Below, one piece after another: positions 7,089 to 12,883 of a DNA stretch of 14,779 nt. The notes below the pieces were generated by a model. It had not been told where the DNA came from. It saw nothing but the letters and a program-made list of their open reading frames with translations, and searched no databases. The stretch's first letter is position 1, and the number at the start of each line of letters is the position of its first letter. The DNA lies in assembly GCA_021835265.1 (NCBI GenBank), contig JAKBQK010000323.1:1-14779 (forward strand), read 5' to 3'. Position numbers and translations under genes: made by a program. Source of the DNA: Thermoplasmata archaeon. GTDB lineage: Archaea > Thermoplasmatota > Thermoplasmata > Thermoplasmatales > Thermoplasmataceae.

Positions 7089-8078
7089 CTAGCCGTTAAC
7101 CCTCATTTTCTTTCTGAAGGCAGAAATCTCATTTAATTTCTTTTGTGAAACTAAACCAAAATATCTTAATAGAACTATAAGCAAATACAATCGATTACCT
7201 CTTTTGAATGAGTAATAGGAGAATTGAAGCAGATCGTCGATCTTTGGTCTATTCGCTGAAGAATCTAACAAATATTTTCGAAAAACTATTTCTAGAGTCT
7301 GAGCCCTCAGCAATGGATACGCAAAACTTCCCTTATATTTTTGATTAAAAGATTGGTAAATCCTTTCTTCGTTGGCAAGGACGTTAATACTTAACTGATC
7401 TGGATCACTGGCAGTAAATGTCCAACTATCCGAATGAACTCTTAACTCAGTAAGATAAAGAGAGGAAAACATAATATCGTAGCGAGAGAAACAAAAAAGG
7501 AGAAGAAGGTAAATATCAGGAGGTCCCCGTATTAAATCTGGGTGTTCTTCCATCAGCTTTAAAAGTACATCTTTTCGGACAGAAATTGAACTCGCATTAT
7601 AAAATGCATAGTAATGCAATAAGGGCGACCTCCTTCTTTGGGTTAGTTTGCTAGTATTTAAGAGGTAATCACGCCGAGCCTGGCTAATGAGGCTTTTTTT
7701 TCTAATCCCACCTTTTCTTGTGGCTTCGTAGAAATTGTTATGCAGATAGGCAACCCTGGGATTATCATGAAAAATCTTCATCACTTCCTCTATCTTGTTG
7801 GGTAGAAACTTGTCATCATCTTCCAGGAATGAAATGATATCGCCCTTTGCTTTTATTAAAGCCTCCAGAGTAAAAAGTACTATTTGCTCCTCAGAAATAA
7901 GGACCTCTACTTTATTTTCCAAAAGAAAGCTGTCTATTTTTTCATCCACATAATTCTTTACCACAATAATCTCGTATTCTTCTCTCTTAGTAGTCTGGTT
8001 AATCACCGACTTGACTGCTTCAATAACAAATTCTTTTCTGTCGTATACAGTTATAATAACAGATACAGTGGGATGCAA
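7089..8078 (-). CDS. Family 2 glycosyltransferase (GT-A fold), paralogue 3, TTG start
   Basis: A 329-residue paralogue of the genes at 479-1483 and 4806-5801. It reads MHPTVSVIITVYDRKEFVIE at the N-terminus, YEIIVVKNYVDEKIDSF at 35-51, and FLEDDDKF at 84-91. In the DxD region the first of the four acidic residues is Glu rather than Asp, but the central Asp residues remain. LTELRVHSDSWTF follows in the second half. The start codon is TTG at 8076-8078; it is supported by exact correspondence with the ATG of the 4806 paralogue (MHPxVSV) and by a TATA-like box centred 27 nt upstream, fitting a leaderless transcript. It is separated by 144 bp from the upstream methyltransferase gene and by 251 bp from the downstream GT-B gene. 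Donor and acceptor are unknown. Confidence 0.87.
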   Translation of the reverse strand: MHPTVSVIITVYDRKEFVIEAVKSVINQTTKREEYEIIVVKNYVDEKIDSFLLENKVEVLISEEQIVLFTLEALIKAKGDIISFLEDDDKFLPNKIEEVMKIFHDNPRVAYLHNNFYEATRKGGIRKKSLISQARRDYLLNTSKLTQRRRSPLLHYYAFYNASSISVRKDVLLKLMEEHPDLIRGPPDIYLLLLFCFSRYDIMFSSLYLTELRVHSDSWTFTASDPDQLSINVLANEERIYQSFNQKYKGSFAYPLLRAQTLEIVFRKYLLDSSANRPKIDDLLQFSYYSFKRGNRLYLLIVLLRYFGLVSQKKLNEISAFRKKMRVNG

Positions 8079-8098
8079 TGATTTATGATTGGGTATAG

Positions 8099-8112
8099 TA
8101 ATATAATATTAT
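8099..8112 (-). promoter_or_regulatory. Putative TATA box for glycosyltransferase paralogue 3
   Basis: ATAATATTATATTA on the minus strand is centred about 27 nt before the TTG start at 8078, the spacing expected when transcription starts at the initiation codon. No Shine-Dalgarno sequence lies between. Confidence 0.5.
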
Positions 8113-8152
8113 GTTTTTTTGTAAAGAATTGTGGGGATAAACAGTAATATCC

Positions 8153-8157
8153 AAAAA
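8153..8157 (-). terminator. T-run downstream of the class I methyltransferase gene
   Basis: Five T residues in CTTATTTTTGG on the minus strand lie about 66 nt after the methyltransferase stop codon and before the next promoter. Archaeal RNA polymerase can stop at such runs. No stem is seen. Confidence 0.25.
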
Positions 8158-8222
8158 TAAGTGTTTGTTTGCAGTAATGCAGAAAAGAAACTGGTTAATG
8201 TTTCTTTTACACATGTGTTATC

Positions 8223-9074
8223 CTATTCCTTTTGTGAGACTCCAGTAGACACACTTTTCACAATTTGGTTGTATGAGCGATGGTTTTTCATGAAGTTTGA
8301 CCAAGCGTCATTTAAATCAATGTCATCCGAAATCAGAAGGCCTTTCGATTTCAAGTGTTTATCCGCCCACTCAAATTCAAAAAGCATGTTTTGCTCACTA
8401 TGTTCGGAATCATGATAGAATGCATCTAACTCGAAACCAAGTTTAGGTAAAATATCACTTGACTTCCCAATTTTCGTTTCCCATGAAGAGACAAGATCAT
8501 CTGGAACAAGCCAGCCAACTTTTTGCCTTTTACCATTATATTCAAAGATATCAGATACATCTATACTTGTCAGGACACCCTTTCCGTTCTTTTTTATAGC
8601 CGATAGAATGATAGTTGCAGAAAAACCATTTGCAATTCCAGTTTCAAGTATGCTTTCCGGCTTAAATTTCCTCATTACAGCGTAAAGTATCCCATGAGTG
8701 CCCTGCATGCCCCAGCCAGATTTTGGCCACTGATCATACGTCTCCTCTATTCTTTTATATATAGATAGGCCAATCTCTTTTAAGTCTTTTAAGTCTTGAA
8801 TATTGTATGATTGGAATTTATGGGACCAGTAATAATAACTTATCAGCGACCATGCTGCACCGAGTGGAACATTCGAACACTCCGTCCCATCCTTGAATGA
8901 CAGGTTAATTTTTCTTAGCCCGTTTTCTCTCCATATGGAAAGAGCTTGACTAGTGCCAAATCCTTTAGTAACACTCCTAAAGACATAATAGCTTTTCCTT
9001 AGGTCTTTTAGAAATTGCATCTTAGATTTCTCTGTAATAATTGGGATTGATAAGTAGGTTTTGGCTCCTTGCAT
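8223..9074 (-). CDS. Class I SAM-dependent methyltransferase (Methyltransf_24/CmcI-like)
   Basis: A 283-residue methyltransferase, probably acting on a sugar of the locus glycan. The Rossmann core lies at about 120-283. Motif I is ILETGIANGFS (142-152), with LTSIDVSD (168-175) at the second strand. DAFYHDSEHS (217-226) and GLLISDDID (245-253) hold the acidic and His residues typical of the metal-assisted CmcI/Methyltransf_24 group. The first 100 residues are not a known domain to me, but KINLSFKDGTECSN (55-68) looks like the small beta-rich piece also found before the FkbM core at 2523-3446. The ATG at 9074 is preceded by GGTGA; another ATG at residue 19 (9020) is a possible later start. It lies downstream of rmlB in the same direction after a 133-bp gap, so it could be transcribed with the rhamnose genes. 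Confidence 0.85.
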   Translation of the reverse strand: MQGAKTYLSIPIITEKSKMQFLKDLRKSYYVFRSVTKGFGTSQALSIWRENGLRKINLSFKDGTECSNVPLGAAWSLISYYYWSHKFQSYNIQDLKDLKEIGLSIYKRIEETYDQWPKSGWGMQGTHGILYAVMRKFKPESILETGIANGFSATIILSAIKKNGKGVLTSIDVSDIFEYNGKRQKVGWLVPDDLVSSWETKIGKSSDILPKLGFELDAFYHDSEHSEQNMLFEFEWADKHLKSKGLLISDDIDLNDAWSNFMKNHRSYNQIVKSVSTGVSQKE

Positions 9075-9207
9075 TTCACCACTTTATAAATGAATTATCG
9101 CTAGTCATGAAACTGATGAATCATTTTATTCAAAACCAACACGGTTTCAAAACGATAGGCATTTTCTGTATTATTTTAGATTCCTCCTCTAGAACCAACG
9201 CTCCATC

Positions 9208-10167
9208 TCAGCCTCTGTTTAGCAATTTCAACCTGTTTTTATAAAACTCAATAGTCAAGGACAAAGCTTCGCCAAATCCATAAGCAGGCTTCCATTTCAA
9301 TTCATTCTCGATCTTCGATGGATCAATGGAATATCTATAATCATGTCCCTTCCTGTCCTCAACGAATTCTATCTGATCTTTGCTTAGGTTAAGATGATCT
9401 AAAATGAGTTTAACAACCTCAATATTTGTTCTCTCATTCCTGGCACCTATCAGATAAGATTCTCCCAAACGTCCGCGAGTAATAACCGCCTCTATCCCCG
9501 AACAATGATCTTCGACATATATCCAGTCCCGGATATTTTTACCTGTCCCATAGATTGGGATCTTCTTTCGCTTAAGCGCCAAAGAGATAGTTTTAGGTAT
9601 AAGCTTCTCTTCATGCTGGTTAGGACCAAAATTGTTGCTGCAATTAGATATAGTTGCTTTTATTCCATAAGTATTGACATACGCCCTCACCAGATGATCT
9701 GCAGCCGCCTTGGTTGCAGAATAAGGGTTTTTTGGATCATACCTGGTATTCTCATTGAAGCTTTCCTCGCTTTCATTCGTAAGCGAGCCGAATACTTCAT
9801 CGGTTGAGACCTGGTGGATCCTGATGTTATTGTGCCGGGCAGCTTCAAGCAACGAATAGACACCAAAATAATTACTTCTCAGAAATGCGCTTGCATCTGA
9901 AATAGAATTATCCACATGGGACTCTGCCGCAAAGTTAACTATTATATCTACGTCTTTAGACAGTTGTAACATCCTTTCTTCATTGCATATGTCTTCCTTA
10001 ACAAATTCATAATCTTTCTGGGAAAGATGCCAGTCTATATTGTCAAAATTGGCAGCATAAGTGCATTTATCCACGTTCAGAATGTAATCACCCGGATGAT
10101 TTTTGAGCCAGTAGTTGATGAAATTTGAGCCGATGAAACCTAAGCCGCCTGTTACCATGAGCCTAAT
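9208..10167 (-). CDS. rmlB: dTDP-glucose 4,6-dehydratase
   Basis: Second step of dTDP-L-rhamnose synthesis: dTDP-glucose to dTDP-4-keto-6-deoxyglucose, NAD-dependent, cytoplasmic. Counting from the ATT start proposed here (319 residues), the family landmarks are all present: GGLGFIGSN (7-15), DKCTYA (33-38), AAESHVDNS (80-88), the catalytic Thr-Asp-Glu in STDEVFG (121-127) and YSATK (149-153). The start is unusual. The reading IRLMVTGG aligns with the normal N-terminus M(K/R)xLVTGG if ATT at 10165-10167 is the initiator. It lies 6 nt after a perfect AAAGGAGGTG and one base after the rmlC stop. The ATG at 10156-10158 would remove three residues of the first strand and is 15 nt from the ribosome site; a TTG at 10191 lies upstream of that site. 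Last gene of the rmlADCB operon. Confidence 0.93.
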   Translation of the reverse strand: MRLMVTGGLGFIGSNFINYWLKNHPGDYILNVDKCTYAANFDNIDWHLSQKDYEFVKEDICNEERMLQLSKDVDIIVNFAAESHVDNSISDASAFLRSNYFGVYSLLEAARHNNIRIHQVSTDEVFGSLTNESEESFNENTRYDPKNPYSATKAAADHLVRAYVNTYGIKATISNCSNNFGPNQHEEKLIPKTISLALKRKKIPIYGTGKNIRDWIYVEDHCSGIEAVITRGRLGESYLIGARNERTNIEVVKLILDHLNLSKDQIEFVEDRKGHDYRYSIDPSKIENELKWKPAYGFGEALSLTIEFYKNRLKLLNRG

Positions 10168-10168
10168 G

Positions 10169-10720
10169 TCAAACACCTCCTTTCCCTTCAACTTCGCTTA
10201 ATAGGGGCAGGTTGGCATCCTTCTCGGAGACGACTGGTTTTTCTTGAGGCCACTTAACATCAATAGTGGGATCATCCCATCTTATCCCTGCATCATCTTT
10301 CTGGCTGAATTCAGCGGTCGCTTTGTAATAAACATGCGATTCCTGAAGCGCCTGGAAACCATGGGCAAAACCTGGAGGTATCCATAGCATGGTACCGTTT
10401 TCTTCACTAAGAATTATCCCAAACCACTTCGAGTATGTTTTTGAATCCGGTCTGAGATCAACTGCCACATCGAATATCTTTCCTGAGAAAACTGAAACCA
10501 GTTTACCCTGCTGATTGGGAGATCTCTGAAAATGGAGACCCCTTATAACACCCCTCTTCGAAAAGGAATGGTTGTCCTGAGAGAAACTAAGGTCAATTCC
10601 GGCCTTCTTAAAGTCGCTCGATTTGAAAGACTCCATGAAATAGCCCCTGTCATCGGTGAAGACTCTCGATTCGATCTTTAGCACTCCATTCAGCGGAACC
10701 TGAGTAAACGTGAAAGGCAT
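10169..10720 (-). CDS. rmlC: dTDP-4-dehydrorhamnose 3,5-epimerase
   Basis: Third step of dTDP-L-rhamnose synthesis: epimerises C3 and C5 of dTDP-4-keto-6-deoxyglucose. The 183-residue length is normal for this cupin enzyme. Visible landmarks are RVFTDDRGYFMESF (19-32), the catalytic-His segment GVIRGLHFQ (57-65), GKLVSVFSGKIFDVAVDLR (72-90), the Tyr/His segment IPPGFAHGFQAL (114-125) and the substrate-side GIRWDDPTIDVKWP near the C-terminus. It starts at an ATG 44 bp after rmlD with no obvious ribosome site. Its 3' end carries the ribosome site for rmlB, so translation of the two genes is probably coupled. Confidence 0.95.
   Translation of the reverse strand: MPFTFTQVPLNGVLKIESRVFTDDRGYFMESFKSSDFKKAGIDLSFSQDNHSFSKRGVIRGLHFQRSPNQQGKLVSVFSGKIFDVAVDLRPDSKTYSKWFGIILSEENGTMLWIPPGFAHGFQALQESHVYYKATAEFSQKDDAGIRWDDPTIDVKWPQEKPVVSEKDANLPLLSEVEGKGGV
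10174..10183 (-). promoter_or_regulatory. Strong Shine-Dalgarno sequence that decides the rmlB start
   Basis: AAAGGAGGTG on the minus strand overlaps the last codons of rmlC. It is a full-length match to the 16S anti-Shine-Dalgarno. A 6-nt spacer leads to ATT at 10167; the nearest ATG is 15 nt away. It is by far the strongest ribosome site in the window. Confidence 0.75.
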
Positions 10721-10764
10721 ATTTGTGTTATGTCTTCAATGTTTATGAAATATCTCCCATGTTT

Positions 10765-11631
10765 CTAAGATTTGCTGATTGTGATGTCGAATGATTTCAT
10801 GTTAGATTGAATGGAATAAAAGTCAAAGTCCAGGACTTTTTTTGCGATTGATATATCCAAAGAGCTATCAAATGGTCGGCTCGCATGCATGGATTCAATT
10901 TTTTCTACCCTACTAATCAGGCTTTTATCAAGGTTATATTTGCTCGCAATTTCTAGCGCCAGTTCAATCCGGGAGATTCTCGTGCCAGCTACGTTAAGGA
11001 TGCCTTTCCTATCATCTTCAATTAGTTTCTTGATAGCTATTGCAAGGTTCTTTGCATGGATAGGTGAATAATACCCATCTAGCACATTAAGCTGTTTTCC
11101 ACTCCTCATCTGTATGTAGGCAAAATTGGGGAAGTTATTCTTTGAGCCATACACTCCAGATGTCCGTATAATAAGCGATTCTTCGAACCCCATTGCGAAG
11201 GCTTCGCCAACAAGCTTTGAGATACCGTAAAAATTGAGCGGCTTCGGTATATCCAACTCCTTGTATAGGCCTTTTCTGCCATCAAAGATATAATCTGTTG
11301 AAACGTGCAATACGCTGGAACCAATCTTACGTGCAGCCTTGACTATGCTGTTCACTGCAAGACCGTTTACGCGATATGCCATCTCATTGTTCATTTCACA
11401 GGCATCAACATTGGTAAAGGCCGCCGCATTAATGATCCACTTGCACTTGGATGACAAGATTACTTGCTCCAGTTTCTTGTTATCCTGGAGATCAAGGTAG
11501 TTGTTGCTGCCTATCGAATGATCGTAGCAGATTGCCTCAGGGTATAATCTATGCAATTCAGTTCCTAGTTGCCCACCTGAACCAAGGATCAATATACCTC
11601 GACCAGATTCATAGTTCAATCTTTGAATCAC
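10765..11631 (-). CDS. rmlD: dTDP-4-dehydrorhamnose reductase
   Basis: Last step of dTDP-L-rhamnose synthesis: reduction of the 4-keto group with NAD(P)H. The 288-residue protein shows the family's GSGGQLG (17-23), INAAAFTNVDACE (67-79), STDYIFDG (111-118) and the catalytic Tyr/Lys pair YGISK (135-139). The start used here is a GTG at 11629-11631, overlapping the 3' end of rmlA by 23 bp. The first strand only begins at residue 12 (GILILGSGG), so a later start such as TTG at 11619 (LNYESGRG) is also possible. The overlap shows it is translated with rmlA from one message. Confidence 0.93.
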   Translation of the reverse strand: MIQRLNYESGRGILILGSGGQLGTELHRLYPEAICYDHSIGSNNYLDLQDNKKLEQVILSSKCKWIINAAAFTNVDACEMNNEMAYRVNGLAVNSIVKAARKIGSSVLHVSTDYIFDGRKGLYKELDIPKPLNFYGISKLVGEAFAMGFEESLIIRTSGVYGSKNNFPNFAYIQMRSGKQLNVLDGYYSPIHAKNLAIAIKKLIEDDRKGILNVAGTRISRIELALEIASKYNLDKSLISRVEKIESMHASRPFDSSLDISIAKKVLDFDFYSIQSNMKSFDITISKS

Positions 11632-12676
11632 GTCCTAGAACTAATTTGAAAGCTTTGGGCTTTGACTTTGAAGTTAAGATTTTAGTATTTGGTCCGATGA
11701 GGCTATCAGAAATACGTATAGCTTCTGCTACATCCAGGCTACTCGAATCCATTATGACTGAATTTCCAACTTCAACGTTCCTCAACATGCAGTTTGAACC
11801 GATACTTGTATACGGACCCACATATGTATTTTCCAGAGTTGTGTCCGAGCCAATGTAACACGGTCCAAGAATTCTGGTGCTACCCTTTATCTGCACGTTA
11901 TCTCCTATTTTCAGTTTGCCTTGTATGGTTCCCGTATCGATTGGCTTTGAAGCACCGTCCTCGATTTTTTCAAGAACCATCCTATTGCAGTCAAGAAACT
12001 CTTCGACCGTTCCTGTGTCTTTCCACCACCCCTCGATAAGGGCATAGCCAATCCTCATCCCTTTATTCAGCATCATCTGGAATGCCTCTGTTATTTCCAA
12101 TTCATTCCTCCAAGATGGCTTGAGCTCCTTTATGATTGAAAATATACTTGTTCTAAGAAAATAAGCTCCTGTCACTGCCAGGTTTGATACCGGATTCTTG
12201 GGTTTTTCTTCCATCTTCACGATTCTGCCCTCATCTACAGTTGCAATTCCAAACTGTGTAGGATTATCGACTTGGGTTAATGCCACAAGCGCGTCTGCGC
12301 GGGATTTTCTAAATTCCTGATTCAGAGTTGACAGCCCGTTCTGAAAGTAATTGTCTCCCAACACCACGACGAAGTCATCGTTGCCGACGAAGTCTTTGGT
12401 TAGGCCAATTGCATGTGCAATTCCCAAAGGTTTTTCCTGAAATGTATAAGTTATGTTGACATTCCACTTTGATCCATCAGAATAATACTCTCTCACCTCG
12501 CTCTGCCCAACGTCCCCAACTATAATGTTTATGTCTTTGATCCCAAGCTCAATGAGGTTCAACAACGCGTATTCGCTAACTGGTTTTCCTGCAACAGGAA
12601 GAAGCTGTTTGACATCCGTATAAGTAAGCGGGCGTAAACGCGTTCCCGACCCTCCATGCAATATAATACCTCTCAT
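11609..12676 (-). CDS. rmlA: Glucose-1-phosphate thymidylyltransferase, long archaeal form
   Basis: First step of dTDP-L-rhamnose synthesis: glucose-1-phosphate plus dTTP gives dTDP-glucose and pyrophosphate. The nucleotidyltransferase domain has HGGSGTRLRPLT (7-18), KQLLPVAGKP (23-32), EKPLGIAHAI (81-90), LGDNY (106-110) and WWKDTGT (217-223). A left-handed beta-helix of hexapeptide repeats follows at about 250-340 (IGDNVQI, IGSDTT, VGPYTSIGS, VGNSV, LIGPNTKI). This makes the protein 355 residues instead of the roughly 290 of the short bacterial RmlA; the long form is common in archaea and some bacteria. GGAG lies directly before the ATG. First gene of the rmlADCB operon, overlapping rmlD. 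Confidence 0.94.
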   Translation of the reverse strand: MRGIILHGGSGTRLRPLTYTDVKQLLPVAGKPVSEYALLNLIELGIKDINIIVGDVGQSEVREYYSDGSKWNVNITYTFQEKPLGIAHAIGLTKDFVGNDDFVVVLGDNYFQNGLSTLNQEFRKSRADALVALTQVDNPTQFGIATVDEGRIVKMEEKPKNPVSNLAVTGAYFLRTSIFSIIKELKPSWRNELEITEAFQMMLNKGMRIGYALIEGWWKDTGTVEEFLDCNRMVLEKIEDGASKPIDTGTIQGKLKIGDNVQIKGSTRILGPCYIGSDTTLENTYVGPYTSIGSNCMLRNVEVGNSVIMDSSSLDVAEAIRISDSLIGPNTKILTSKSKPKAFKLVLGRDSKIEL

Positions 12677-12722
12677 ACTCCAGCGAAGACATGCTTGTGG
12701 AAGATATGTAATTTTGCAGTGG

Positions 12723-12730
12723 AATATATT
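12723..12730 (-). promoter_or_regulatory. Putative TATA box of the rml operon
   Basis: AATATATT lies about 50 nt upstream of the rmlA ATG, which would give a leader of roughly 25 nt holding the GGAG ribosome site. The 207-bp gap to the upstream gene is the only large space before the operon. ACATAAAAG near 12775-12783 is an alternative box. Confidence 0.35.
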
Positions 12731-12883
12731 GCTAGGATTCCAATACGTTAAAACATTTGTCGATTTAATTAAGGTCTTTTATGTACTTTTCAGAAGGGTA
12801 CTATTTACCTATCACTCTTCGCTACGGAATAAGATAAAGCGGTGCATCCCGTGATCCATTCGATGAATATCGTTTGTTTTAAA

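Noticed and set aside
8209..8218. 10-bp palindrome ACACATGTGT just after the methyltransferase stop codon
   Set aside because: Isolated, not repeated elsewhere in the window that I could see, and too short to call an operator.
9505..9807. 100-codon plus-strand open frame within rmlB
   Set aside because: Antisense to conserved rmlB sequence; composition (many Arg, Ile, Cys) is that of a shadow frame.
11451..11858. 135-codon plus-strand open frame across the rmlA/rmlD junction
   Set aside because: It is antisense to two well-supported rml genes, has no family resemblance, and is explained by the complementary coding strands.
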